A stretch of 64,000 nt of DNA, taken from NCBI RefSeq assembly GCF_024979235.1, contig NZ_JANLCM010000001.1, forward strand, positions 1,054,001-1,118,000, read 5' to 3'. The notes beneath the pieces are model-generated. The model was not told the origin of the DNA. It ran no database searches and saw nothing but the letters and a program-made list of their open reading frames with translations. Source of the stretch: Herbiconiux aconitum (lineage in GTDB: Bacteria; Actinomycetota; Actinomycetes; Actinomycetales; Microbacteriaceae). A program made the position numbers and the translations under genes. Shown piece after piece: positions 11,171 through 19,229 of this stretch (positions within the stretch are counted from its first letter, which is position 1; each line of letters begins with the position of its first letter).

Positions 11171-11572
11171 TCAGCCGACCACGAACTCCCGCTTCACCAC
11201 CTGCGCGAGGCTCGCGACATCGAACTGCACGGCGACGAAATCCGCCGTCTCGACCAGGGCCAGCGCCTCGCGAGCGGGGAGGATCATCGCCTGCGCGGTC
11301 GGGCGCTGCTCCACCGGAACCGCGAGACGGAGTTCGGCCACCGAGGTGAACAACGGGAGCACCAGTTCGCCGGTGGTGGACAGGATGGTGCGGAGCTGCG
11401 GATCCGTCGCATCCGTCGACCCGGTGATGTCGACGACGAGTCCGCCGGTGCGCATAGCCGCGAGGAGGGCGTCGAGCGTGGTGCGGTTCGGCAGCGCTGC
11501 GAAGGTCTCGAGCGCCTTGCGGAGCGGGCGGTTCGAATACGACTTGGGAAAGGCAGGTGCACGGCGGGCCAC
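11171..11572 (-). CDS. SseB-domain protein
   Basis: A small cytosolic protein of 133 residues matching the SseB N-terminal domain family (the SYSNRPLRKAL and LVLPLFTS segments and a PAREALAL helix). The family name comes from type III secretion, but in actinobacteria these are stand-alone proteins of unknown function. The GTG start is preceded at six bases by TAGGCT, which fits leaderless expression. It converges with the permease gene (five bases between stops). Confidence 0.7.
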   Translation of the reverse strand: MARRAPAFPKSYSNRPLRKALETFAALPNRTTLDALLAAMRTGGLVVDITGSTDATDPQLRTILSTTGELVLPLFTSVAELRLAVPVEQRPTAQAMILPAREALALVETADFVAVQFDVASLAQVVKREFVVG

Positions 11573-11584
11573 CCGCCCAGCCTA
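11573..11584 (-). promoter_or_regulatory. Leaderless -10 box for the SseB-domain gene
   Basis: TAGGCT (11584-11579 on the minus strand), six bases, then GTG. The 15 bases from the box through the GTG are identical to those before the MATE gene at 17822. Confidence 0.6.
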
Positions 11585-11625
11585 GCCAGAACCCCGGATC
11601 GGGCCGGCGAGCGAGCGCGGACCCC

Positions 11626-12321
11626 CTAGAAGAGGCGCGAGTCGGCGTCGTCGAGGCCGCGCATCGCGTCGTAGTCGAGCACGACGCAGCGGATGCCGCG
11701 ATCCTGCGCGAGAGTGCGCGCCTGCGGTTTGATCTCCTGCGCGGCGAACACGCCCTGCACCGGCGCGAGGTGCGGATCGCGGTTCATCAGCTCGAGGTAG
11801 CGGGTGAGCTGTTCGACCCCGTCGATGTCGCCGCGGCGCTTGATCTCGACCGCGACCGCCGCGCCACCGGAATCCCGGGCCAGGATGTCGACCGGACCGA
11901 TGGCCGTCATGTACTCGCGCCGCACGAGGGTGTGGCCGTCGCCCAGCAATCCGATCTGCTCGGCCAGGAGCTTCTGTAGATGCGCCTCGACACCGTCTTT
12001 GACGAGGCCGGGATCGATGCCCAGCTCGTGCGCTGAATCGTGCTCGATGTCGTACAGCGACACGATCAGCACGTCGTCGGTCTTCTTCTGCGTGACCTTC
12101 CACACCGCCGTGATGCCGGCTTCCGCCTGCACCTCGTCGGGCTCGAGTTCGGTGACGGTGCAGGGCGGGCTCATCCAGTTCAGCGGCTTGTAGGAACCGC
12201 CGTCGGAGTGCACCAGGATGCTGCCGTCGCTTTTGCGCATGAGCAGGCGTTTCGCGAGCGGGAGATGGGCGCTGAGGCGGCCGGCGTAGTCGACGGAGCA
12301 GGTGGCAATGACTAGACGCAC
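11626..12321 (-). CDS. nucS: Mismatch-specific endonuclease NucS/EndoMS
   Basis: The actinobacterial and archaeal mismatch repair nuclease that makes double-strand cuts at mismatches in genomes lacking MutS/MutL. The protein has 231 residues: an N-terminal dimerisation and DNA-binding half, and a RecB-like nuclease half with GPVDILA, the [18 protein letters not shown] core (Asp, Glu-x-Lys, Gln catalytic set) and a C-terminal RLF that could serve as the sliding-clamp contact known for this family. Length is normal. The GTG start follows a TACGCT box by six bases. The product normally guards against transition mutations and homeologous recombination. Confidence 0.95.
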   Translation of the reverse strand: MRLVIATCSVDYAGRLSAHLPLAKRLLMRKSDGSILVHSDGGSYKPLNWMSPPCTVTELEPDEVQAEAGITAVWKVTQKKTDDVLIVSLYDIEHDSAHELGIDPGLVKDGVEAHLQKLLAEQIGLLGDGHTLVRREYMTAIGPVDILARDSGGAAVAVEIKRRGDIDGVEQLTRYLELMNRDPHLAPVQGVFAAQEIKPQARTLAQDRGIRCVVLDYDAMRGLDDADSRLF

Positions 12322-12333
12322 CTGTAGAGCGTA
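12322..12333 (-). promoter_or_regulatory. Leaderless -10 box for nucS
   Basis: TACGCT (12333-12328 on the minus strand), then CTACAG, then the GTG start. Confidence 0.6.
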
Positions 12334-12385
12334 ACCGGCTTGGGGGGTCGGTGCTGCGCTGACCGATGAGGGGGCGGGGCGGGGC

Positions 12386-12461
12386 GCTGCGGCGTCGACG
12401 GCTGGGGTCTCCGCCCATAGACGCCCGCCACACCTGGGACCCCAGCCGTCGACGCCGCAGC
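12386..12461. repeat. Palindromic repeat element, copy A
   Basis: A perfect inverted repeat: 24-base arms at 12386-12409 and 12438-12461, with a 28-base loop. Read on the minus strand, the loop matches at 22 of 28 positions the loop of the element at 55119-55195, while the arms differ between the two copies but stay perfectly self-complementary. It lies between nucS and the MFS gene and is too long to be a usual terminator; it has no T-run. Confidence 0.85.
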
Positions 12462-12546
12462 TCGTGCCGAGGCTGGTGTGCTGCCGCAGCTCGTGGCGAG
12501 GCTGGTGTGCTGCCGCGGCTAGGGGGGAGAGGGTGCTGCGCTGCCG
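12458..12546. repeat. 29-bp tandem repeats
   Basis: Two units of 29 bases (12458-12486, 12487-12515) differ at one position; a third, diverged unit of 31 bases runs to 12546. The array begins inside the right arm of the palindromic element and ends at the MFS stop codon. Confidence 0.75.
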
Positions 12547-12549
12547 CGG

Positions 12550-13785
12550 CTAGTGGGAAGGGGAAAGGGTGCGGGGGGCGCGCTCTCGGGCGGCGGGGGA
12601 GAAGAGGCCGGCCAGGACGACGAGCACGAGAACGAGGAGGAGGGCGGGGAGGATGCCGAACTGGTGACCGAGGAGGCCGATCACCGGCGGACCGACGAGG
12701 AAGGCGACGTAGCCGATGATGGCCACCGCACTCACGCGGGCGGCGGACTGCTTGGGGTCGTCGGTGTCTGCGGCCGCTGACATCCCCACCGGGAAGCCCA
12801 ACGAGCACCCGAGCGCCCAGAACGCGGCGCCGACATATGCCAGCCACGGCATAGGCGCCCCGAAGATGAAGATCAGGATGCCGATGACGCCCAGCAGCGC
12901 GCTCACGCGGAGCACCGGCACCCGCCCGAAGCGGTCGAGAACCGGGCCGCCCGCGATGCGGCCGAGGGTCATCGAGATCGTGAAGACGCCGAACACGACC
13001 GCGGCGGTGGTGTTGGACTGGTTGTACCCGTCGGCGACCGCGATGGTGAGCCAGTCGTTGGCGGAGCCTTCGGCGAAGGCCATGCCGAGCATGATGACGC
13101 CGATGGCGAGCAGGCGCAGGTCTTTCCAGACGGCGAGGCTCGCGAGCAGGCGTTCCTTGAACGGGGTGCGCGGCGCCGAGAGCTCGGGGTCGTCGGCCTC
13201 CACTCCCCGCGGCACGAAGCGGATGGCGACCAGCACGCTCACCACGATGATGGCGGCGATGACCGAGAGGTGCACCGCGACATCGATCGAGAGTGCCGAT
13301 GCGAGGGCTCCGAGACCAGCGCCCGCGACGGTTCCGAAACTGAAGAAGGCGTGCATCAGGGGCATCAGCGTCTTGCCGATGGCACGCTCGGCCGCGGCAC
13401 CCTCGACGTTCATCATCACGTCGACCGCTCCGTTGCCGAATCCGAAGACCGCGAGACCGGCGCCCACGACGAGCGCCGAGCCGAGAACAGATGTTCCGAG
13501 CCCGATCACGACCGTGCCGGAAGCCACCAGACACAGCGAGAGCACCATGCCTCCGCGCGCCCCGATCCGCAGCATGACAGGCGGGGCGACGATCAGGCCG
13601 ATCACCGATCCGGCCGACATCGCGAAGATGAGCACGCCGATCTGCGCCGTGTCGAGGCTCAGCTGGTCGCGCACGGCAGGAAGCCGCGCGACCCAGCTCG
13701 CGATGGAGATGCCGCTCAAGGCGAACACGACGAAGATCGCGTTGCGCCAGGCGAGCAACTGCCGGCGGGTGAGGGTGTCGGTCAT
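12550..13785 (-). CDS. MFS transporter, YbjJ-like
   Basis: A 411-residue major facilitator with twelve predicted membrane segments. The N-terminal SGISIASWVARLPAVRD motif, the FGNGAVDVMMNVEG segment in the first half and the FSFGTVAGAGLGA stretch are typical of the YbjJ-like subgroup, whose substrates are poorly known (drug or sugar efflux has been proposed). The C-terminus is a short Arg/Pro tail. The start is ATG with no obvious Shine-Dalgarno. It is divergent from the second MFS gene, with 209 bases between them. Confidence 0.85.
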   Translation of the reverse strand: MTDTLTRRQLLAWRNAIFVVFALSGISIASWVARLPAVRDQLSLDTAQIGVLIFAMSAGSVIGLIVAPPVMLRIGARGGMVLSLCLVASGTVVIGLGTSVLGSALVVGAGLAVFGFGNGAVDVMMNVEGAAAERAIGKTLMPLMHAFFSFGTVAGAGLGALASALSIDVAVHLSVIAAIIVVSVLVAIRFVPRGVEADDPELSAPRTPFKERLLASLAVWKDLRLLAIGVIMLGMAFAEGSANDWLTIAVADGYNQSNTTAAVVFGVFTISMTLGRIAGGPVLDRFGRVPVLRVSALLGVIGILIFIFGAPMPWLAYVGAAFWALGCSLGFPVGMSAAADTDDPKQSAARVSAVAIIGYVAFLVGPPVIGLLGHQFGILPALLLVLVLVVLAGLFSPAARERAPRTLSPSH

Positions 13786-13942
13786 GGGGTGGGTCGCGTC
13801 CGTTCGCGGTCGGTGGGGAGCTGGGCCGGTCGGGCTGCGGAGTCGTTGCGGTGCGATCGAACCGATCCGCTTACACTATCGGCCCACTCACACCGGGCAC
13901 ACGCGAAGGGTGTCGTCGAGACGACCCGGCCGCGCGCATCCG

Positions 13943-13961
13943 GTGCACTACTGTCGTGCAC
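13943..13961. promoter_or_regulatory. Possible operator between the two MFS genes
   Basis: GTGCAC occurs twice with seven bases between (13943-13948, 13956-13961), about 35 bases before the second MFS start. No regulator gene is adjacent, so this is only a candidate site. Confidence 0.25.
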
Positions 13962-13994
13962 AGACGCCTGGGGTGGGGGTCGGGGGAGGAACGG

Positions 13995-15650
13995 ATGACC
14001 GAGAAGACGGCTGCGGCGGGCGCCGCCACGCGGAACGAAGGCACGGCACCCGCGCGCGGCACCGTGGTGTTGATCGCCCTCATCCTGGCGTCGGGCGTCG
14101 CCAACCTCAATCTCTCGATCGCGAACGTCGCACTGCCATCCATCGGCGAGGCCTTCGACGCCTCGCAGACGGCATTGAACCTCGTCGCGGTCGGCTTCTC
14201 GCTGGGCCTGGCCGGATCGGTGCTCTACCTCGGCGCGATCGGCGACCGCTACGGGCGCAAACGGATGCTCGTGCTCGGCCTCGCGCTCAGCATCCCGGCC
14301 GCCCTGATGGCGGCGTTCGCGCCCTCCGTCGAGCTGCTTTTCCTCGCGCGGGTGGTGGGCGGCGTCGCGGCGGGCATGGCCTATCCGACGACACTCGCGC
14401 TGATCGCAGCGCTCTGGACCGGCCCGAAACGGATCGCGGCCATCGCGCTGTGGTCGGGACTCGGTGGGGCCATCGCGGCTCTCGGACCGCTCGCCTCCGG
14501 ATTCTTGCTGAGCATCGCCGACTGGGGTGCGGTGTTCCTCATGACGCCGCCGCTCGCTGCGATCACCCTGGTGCTGGTGATCCTGGTGGTGCCCGCCAAG
14601 GTCAACGAGGGCACCGAGCCGGTCGACAATCTGGGCGGCGTGCTCTCGATCGTGCTGGTGACGTCGCTCGTGTTGTCGATCAACTTCGCCGCGGTGCCGG
14701 GCGCGCAACTGTTCGCCGGCGTGCTGGGCGTCTTCGCCGTTCTCGCCGGGATCGGATTCGTGCTGCGCCAGCGGCGGGCGAGGAATCCGCTCTACGACCT
14801 CCGGGTGGCCGGGAGACGCACCTTCTGGGTGGCGGCCGTGGGCGGAACCGTGGTGTTCGGCTCGCTGATGGGCGCGATGTACGTGGGGCAGTTGTTCCTG
14901 CAGAACGTGCTGGGCTACACCGCGCTCGAGGCCGGCGCATCCATTCTTCCCTCGGCGATCCTGATGACCCTTGCCGCGCCCGTGTCGAGCCGACTGGTCA
15001 TCCGTTTCGGGGCACGGGTTGTGTTCTTGCTGGGGTTCACGAGCTGCTTGCTCGCCTTTCTCACGATGTATCTGTTCTGGGACGTGGGGGCGAGCTACCT
15101 CCCGGTGGGGGTGGGGTACGCCCTGATCGGTCTGGGAGTCGGGCTCGCCGGTCCCCCGGCTTCGCGCTCACTCACCGACTCGGTGCCGGTGCTGCGGGCC
15201 GGGATGGCGTCGGGCACCTCTGATCTGCAGCGCGACCTCGGCGGATCGATCATGCAGTCGGTGCTCGGCGCCATCCTCACCGCCGGCTACGCCTCGGCCA
15301 TCGCATCCTCGATCGCGTCGGCGCCGGCGACCGTGCAGAGCGAGATCACGGGCAGCATCCAGACCCAGCTGCAGAAGTCGTTCGACGGAGCGATCTCGAT
15401 CGCCAAGCAGTATCCGCAGTATGCCGACGGCATCGTGAAAGCCGCGCGCGACTCCTTCTTGCAGGGCGCTGACTGGGCCTTCGCGACGGGGATGGTGTTC
15501 ATGCTCGTGGGGGCGATCGTGGCACTCGTGTTCTACCCGCGGCGCGAGCGGGAGCATGAGCTGTTCCGGCGGTATGCCAAGGAGGAGACGCCCGAAGCGC
15601 CCGAAGCGCCCGAAGCGCCCGAGGCGCCCGACGCGGTCGCCGCGAAGTAG
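13995..15650 (+). CDS. MFS drug transporter, DHA2 (EmrB/QacA-like) family
   Basis: A 551-residue exporter with about fourteen hydrophobic segments, as expected for proton-driven drug pumps of the DHA2 family. Motif A is visible as GAIGDRYGRKRML after the second segment, and the antiporter-type motif GPLASGFLL lies near the fifth. A periplasmic-type loop of about 60 residues precedes the last helix. The cytoplasmic tail ends in five Glu-Ala-Pro repeats. The open frame starts earlier, but ATG 13995 has GGGGGAGGA five bases upstream and begins just before the first helix. No TetR-type repressor is adjacent. Confidence 0.88.
   Translation: MTEKTAAAGAATRNEGTAPARGTVVLIALILASGVANLNLSIANVALPSIGEAFDASQTALNLVAVGFSLGLAGSVLYLGAIGDRYGRKRMLVLGLALSIPAALMAAFAPSVELLFLARVVGGVAAGMAYPTTLALIAALWTGPKRIAAIALWSGLGGAIAALGPLASGFLLSIADWGAVFLMTPPLAAITLVLVILVVPAKVNEGTEPVDNLGGVLSIVLVTSLVLSINFAAVPGAQLFAGVLGVFAVLAGIGFVLRQRRARNPLYDLRVAGRRTFWVAAVGGTVVFGSLMGAMYVGQLFLQNVLGYTALEAGASILPSAILMTLAAPVSSRLVIRFGARVVFLLGFTSCLLAFLTMYLFWDVGASYLPVGVGYALIGLGVGLAGPPASRSLTDSVPVLRAGMASGTSDLQRDLGGSIMQSVLGAILTAGYASAIASSIASAPATVQSEITGSIQTQLQKSFDGAISIAKQYPQYADGIVKAARDSFLQGADWAFATGMVFMLVGAIVALVFYPRREREHELFRRYAKEETPEAPEAPEAPEAPDAVAAK
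15591..15635 (+). repeat. 9-bp coding tandem repeat (Pro-Glu-Ala)
   Basis: Five 9-base units, CCCGAAGCG and variants, encode the Pro-Glu-Ala tail of the DHA2 transporter. Copy number in such arrays usually varies between strains. Confidence 0.8.
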
Positions 15651-15703
15651 ACGAGTGCCGCGCGTGGTCGGGTCGAGAAGTGTCGACCCGGGACAATGGG
15701 AGG

Positions 15704-16474
15704 ATGCGTCTCACCGTGCTCGGAACGTCCACGCCGTATCCGCGCCCCGGAAACGCCTGCTCGGGATATCTGCTGCAGTCGGATGCGGCGCCGGGTGAAC
15801 GCCCCACGAGCGTCTGGATCGACGCCGGAACGGGCACGCTCGCGGAGCTGCAGCGGCACCTCCCTCCGGCCGACCTCGACGCGATCTGGATCTCGCATCG
15901 CCACGCCGATCACACCGCCGACCTGCTCGTGGCCTACTACGCCCTGCGTTTCGCGGAACGCCGGGCCGAGCATCCGATTCCCCTGATCGGGCCGGAGGGA
16001 CTGCTCGAGCGGATGGCCGGATTCCTCGGTCCGAACTCCGTCGACGAGCTGCCCCGCGTGTTCGAGGTGCAGGAGATGAGCGGATGGGGTGAACGGGAGG
16101 TCGGCGGCCTGCGGCTGGAGTGGGGGCCGGTGCAGCACGGAGTGCCCGCGTTCGGGCTCGCGGTTTCGGACGGGTCGACCCGGTTCGCGTATTCCGGCGA
16201 CTCCGCACCATGCACCTCACTCGAAGAACTGGCCGAGGGTGCCGGGACACTTCTGGTCGAGGCGGGATACGACGAGGCCCCGCCTCGTGGGGACGCCCCC
16301 GCGCACCACACTCCGGAAGACGCCGGGCGTACGGCATCTGCGGCGCAGGTGTCACGCCTCCTCCTCACCCACATCGCCGAGACCGTGACCATGGCGGCGG
16401 CGGTGACGCGGGCCTCCACCCATTTCAGCGGCGAGACGGTCGCGGTAGCGCCGGGCGACGTGCTCGCCGTCTGA
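15704..16474 (+). CDS. MBL-fold metallohydrolase (RNase Z-like)
   Basis: A cytosolic metallo-beta-lactamase-fold protein of 256 residues. The metal site HRHADH is at residues 65-70 (His65, His67, Asp69, His70); downstream metal ligands are probably the Asp of AYSGDSAPC and the His of LLLTHIAE. The layout resembles RNase Z/ElaC-like and cyclic-nucleotide phosphodiesterase-like actinobacterial proteins; in this order the neighbour of murI and rph often looks like this, but those genes are not here, so the substrate is open. ATG 15704 directly follows GGGAGG; an earlier in-frame ATG at 15680 has no such signal. Confidence 0.82.
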   Translation: MRLTVLGTSTPYPRPGNACSGYLLQSDAAPGERPTSVWIDAGTGTLAELQRHLPPADLDAIWISHRHADHTADLLVAYYALRFAERRAEHPIPLIGPEGLLERMAGFLGPNSVDELPRVFEVQEMSGWGEREVGGLRLEWGPVQHGVPAFGLAVSDGSTRFAYSGDSAPCTSLEELAEGAGTLLVEAGYDEAPPRGDAPAHHTPEDAGRTASAAQVSRLLLTHIAETVTMAAAVTRASTHFSGETVAVAPGDVLAV

Positions 16475-16502
16475 TCAGAGGTGGGAGCGCGCCCGGGTGG
16501 GG

Positions 16503-17822
16503 TCAGGCCGGGGCACCCGTCACGATCCAGCGGGAACCGCGGGCCCGGAGGCCGAGGGTCACCGCACGGGCACCGATGTAGCCGATGCCGAAGGCCGCCC
16601 AGAGCCAGCCCAGGCCCGCGGCGCCCGACGGATGCGCCACCGCCACCCACGCCAGGAGCGGTGCGTACACCGCGAGGTTCAGCACCCCGGTGAGCGCGAG
16701 GTAGCGCGCATCCCCCGCTCCGATCAGCACCCCGTCGAGCACGAAGACGTAGCCGCCGATCGGGACGCCCGCGGCCATCACCCACAGGCTCACCGTGAGG
16801 GCCTGCTGCACCTCGGGGCTCGGGCTGAACACCGGCCCGATCAGCGGAGCGATGAGCGCGACGACCGCGCCCAGCACCACCCCCGAGAGCACCCCCCAGC
16901 GGATCAGCCGCCGCGTCACCGCGTGCACCCGCTCCACCTCCGACGCCCCGAGGCCGTGCCCGATCATGGCCTGCCCGGCGATCGCCAGGGCGTCGAGGAT
17001 GAGCGCGAGCGTCGTGAACACCGTCATCGCGATCTGGAAAGCGGCGAGCTGCGTCACGCCGAGTGACGCCGCGACCACCACCGAGGCAACGAGCGCCGCC
17101 CGGAGACTGGCCGTGCGCACGAAGAGCCACCCGCCGGCCGACGCCGAGGCCGTCACCCCGTCGAGACCGGGTCGGAGCGACACGCGGCTGGCGCGGGCGG
17201 CCCGCACCGCGATCACCACGTAGACCGCCGCCATCCCCCATTGTGCGATGACCGTGCCGGCTGCCGACCCCGCGATGCCCCAGCCGGCGCCGTAGATCAG
17301 GAGCCAGTTCAGGCCCGCGTTCGCGGCGAATCCGGCGACCGCCACGATCAGCGGCGTGCGGGTGTCCTGCAACCCGCGCAGGAGGCCGGTCGCCGCGATC
17401 ACCACGAGCATCCCGGGAAGCCCGATCAGCGACACCGTGAGATAGGTGGTGGCCTCGGCCTCCACCGCCGCGGTGGTGCCGAAGGCCCGCACCAGCACGC
17501 CCGCCAGCGGCCACCCGACCAGCGCGAGCACCACTCCGACGCCGAGCGCGAGCCACATGCCGTCGATGCCCGCCTTCACCGCGCCGGCCTGGTCTCCAGC
17601 GCCGAGCCGCCGTGCGACCGCCGGAGTCGTGGCGTAGGCGAGGAAGATCAAGAGACCCACGACGGTCTGCAGGATGGCGCTCGCGATGCCGAGGGCGGCG
17701 AGGGAATCCTCGCCCAGATGACCGACGAGGGCCGTGTCGGTGAGTAGGAACAAGGGCTCCGCCACGAGCGCGCCGAGAGCCGGCACCGCGAGGCGCAGGA
17801 TGTCGCGGTCGATCGTCTGCAC
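16503..17822 (-). CDS. MATE-family efflux transporter, DinF-like
   Basis: A 439-residue multidrug and toxic compound extrusion protein with twelve predicted helices. It starts in the family manner (RLAVPALGALVAEPLFLLTDTALVGHLG), a signature of the DinF branch, and contains the duplicated half near residue 230. It would export cationic or oxidised compounds using H+ or Na+. Despite the DinF name, no LexA box is visible upstream. The GTG start is preceded by TAGGCT at six bases. It converges with the MBL-fold gene. Confidence 0.9.
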   Translation of the reverse strand: MQTIDRDILRLAVPALGALVAEPLFLLTDTALVGHLGEDSLAALGIASAILQTVVGLLIFLAYATTPAVARRLGAGDQAGAVKAGIDGMWLALGVGVVLALVGWPLAGVLVRAFGTTAAVEAEATTYLTVSLIGLPGMLVVIAATGLLRGLQDTRTPLIVAVAGFAANAGLNWLLIYGAGWGIAGSAAGTVIAQWGMAAVYVVIAVRAARASRVSLRPGLDGVTASASAGGWLFVRTASLRAALVASVVVAASLGVTQLAAFQIAMTVFTTLALILDALAIAGQAMIGHGLGASEVERVHAVTRRLIRWGVLSGVVLGAVVALIAPLIGPVFSPSPEVQQALTVSLWVMAAGVPIGGYVFVLDGVLIGAGDARYLALTGVLNLAVYAPLLAWVAVAHPSGAAGLGWLWAAFGIGYIGARAVTLGLRARGSRWIVTGAPA

Positions 17823-17834
17823 CCGCCCAGCCTA
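17823..17834 (-). promoter_or_regulatory. Leaderless -10 box for the MATE gene
   Basis: TAGGCT (17834-17829 on the minus strand), GGGCGG, then GTG; identical to the promoter-start junction of the SseB-domain gene. Confidence 0.6.
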
Positions 17835-17969
17835 GGGTGGGCCGAAGTCCCCTTCGGGGGCTGATCCGACGACAATTCTCGGCGGTGGAGGCCGAGCTGC
17901 AGCCGCAGTCGCGTTCGCTCCCGGCTGCCAATCTGCCCCCCGTTTTGGGGAATAGGCCCTTTTCGACGT

Positions 17970-17986
17970 ATGTTGCAGTGCAACGT
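17970..17986. promoter_or_regulatory. LacI-type palindrome upstream of the sugar-ABC ATPase
   Basis: ATGTTGCA-G-TGCAACGT is a near-perfect palindrome (GTTGCA/TGCAAC arms exact) 50 bases before the ATPase start. The TGCAAC core also occurs in the two operators of the sugar operon at 57.5 kb. Confidence 0.5.
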
Positions 17987-18036
17987 AACCACTACGGATC
18001 GTCCGGCACGTACCTGCCGGTGGAAGAAGGACAACG

Positions 18037-19131
18037 ATGGCTTCTGTAACGTTCGACAAGGCGACGCGCCTCTACCCGGGATCGACGGTTCCCGCCGTCG
18101 ACGCTTTCGACCTCTCGGTCGAAGACGGTGAATTCCTCGTGCTCGTCGGCCCGTCGGGGTCGGGCAAGTCGACCGCCCTGCGCATGCTCGCGGGCCTGGA
18201 AGAGGTGAACGACGGGCGCATCCTGATCGGCGACCGCGACGTCACCGACATCCCGCCGAAAGACCGCGACATCGCGATGGTGTTCCAGAACTACGCGCTC
18301 TACCCGCACATGACCGTGGCCGAGAACATGGGCTTCGCCCTGAAGATCGCCGGCGTGCACAAGGAAGAGCGCGCCGCCCGGGTTCTCGAGGCCGCGAAGC
18401 TGCTCGACCTCGAGCCCTACCTCGCTCGTAAGCCGAAGGCTCTCTCCGGTGGTCAGCGTCAGCGCGTCGCGATGGGCCGTGCGATCGTGCGGAGCCCTCA
18501 GGTGTTCCTCATGGACGAGCCGCTCTCGAACCTCGACGCCAAGCTGCGCGTGCAGACGCGTACGCAGATCGCGTCGCTGCAGCGTCGCCTCGGCGTCACG
18601 ACGGTCTACGTCACCCACGACCAGACCGAGGCGCTCACCATGGGCGACCGGATCGCCGTGCTGAAGGACGGTCTGCTCCAGCAGGTCGGAACCCCGCGCG
18701 AGCTCTACGCGAACCCGAACAACGTGTTCGTCGCCGGCTTCATCGGTTCGCCCGCCATGAACCTCTTCCCGGCCGACGTCGTCGACGGTGGCATCAAGTT
18801 CGGCACTGCGACCGTTCCGGTCGAGCGCTCCATCCTGGCTGACGCCGGCAAGGCCGTCACCGTGGGTGTCCGCCCCGAAGACGTCGTGGTGTCGGCCGAC
18901 GCCGGCCAGGGCCTGACCGTGACGGTCGACCTGGTCGAGGAGCTCGGCGCCGACGGCTACCTCTACGGTCACTCCGAGGTCGAGGGCAAGCGCACCGACC
19001 TCGTCGTGCGCGTCGACGGCCGCGTGCACCCGAACCTCGGCGACACGCTCTACGTCACCCCGAAGCTCGGCCACGTGCACGTCTTCGACCAGACCTCGGG
19101 TCTCCGCCTCGGCGGCGCCGTCGTCGACTGA
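18037..19131 (+). CDS. Carbohydrate ABC importer ATPase, MsmK/UgpC-type
   Basis: A 364-residue nucleotide-binding subunit of a CUT1 sugar importer. Walker A is GPSGSGKST (38-46), the signature LSGGQ is at 136-140, Walker B ends in Asp160-Glu161, and there is a switch His in YVTHDQTEA. A C-terminal TOBE/MalK-type regulatory domain (about 240-364) marks it as a shared multi-sugar ATPase. No permease or binding protein is adjacent, and such orphan ATPases usually energise several importers. The sugar operon at 57.6-60.8 kb has no ATPase of its own and is a likely client. The ATG has an AAGGA Shine-Dalgarno. Expression is probably strong and bounded by the terminator just downstream. Confidence 0.93.
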   Translation: MASVTFDKATRLYPGSTVPAVDAFDLSVEDGEFLVLVGPSGSGKSTALRMLAGLEEVNDGRILIGDRDVTDIPPKDRDIAMVFQNYALYPHMTVAENMGFALKIAGVHKEERAARVLEAAKLLDLEPYLARKPKALSGGQRQRVAMGRAIVRSPQVFLMDEPLSNLDAKLRVQTRTQIASLQRRLGVTTVYVTHDQTEALTMGDRIAVLKDGLLQQVGTPRELYANPNNVFVAGFIGSPAMNLFPADVVDGGIKFGTATVPVERSILADAGKAVTVGVRPEDVVVSADAGQGLTVTVDLVEELGADGYLYGHSEVEGKRTDLVVRVDGRVHPNLGDTLYVTPKLGHVHVFDQTSGLRLGGAVVD

Positions 19132-19149
19132 GTCGCGAACCGACCACGA

Positions 19150-19185
19150 AGAAGGGCCTCACGACTTCGGTCGTGGGGCCCTTCT
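19150..19185 (+). terminator. Strong hairpin terminator after the sugar-ABC ATPase
   Basis: A 16-bp stem (AGAAGGGCCTCACGAC with its complement, one G-U pair) closed by a TTCG tetraloop at 19166-19169. The stem starts 18 bases after the stop codon; no long T-run follows, as is common in actinobacteria. Confidence 0.85.
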
Positions 19186-19217
19186 CGATTCCCGGCGCAG
19201 ATGTCGGGGCGCGTGCG

Positions 19218-19229
19218 TAGAGTTGTCGG
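19218..19229 (+). promoter_or_regulatory. Leaderless -10 box for the M13 peptidase
   Basis: TAGAGT (19218-19223), six bases, then GTG at 19230. Confidence 0.6.

Noticed and set aside
12366..12719. Open frame over the palindromic and tandem repeats
   Set aside because: Gly/Arg repeat translation of low-complexity DNA with no start signal; overlaps the end of the MFS gene.
16503..17822. SOS control of the DinF-like MATE gene
   Set aside because: No LexA-like box lies within the upstream region; the name alone is not evidence.
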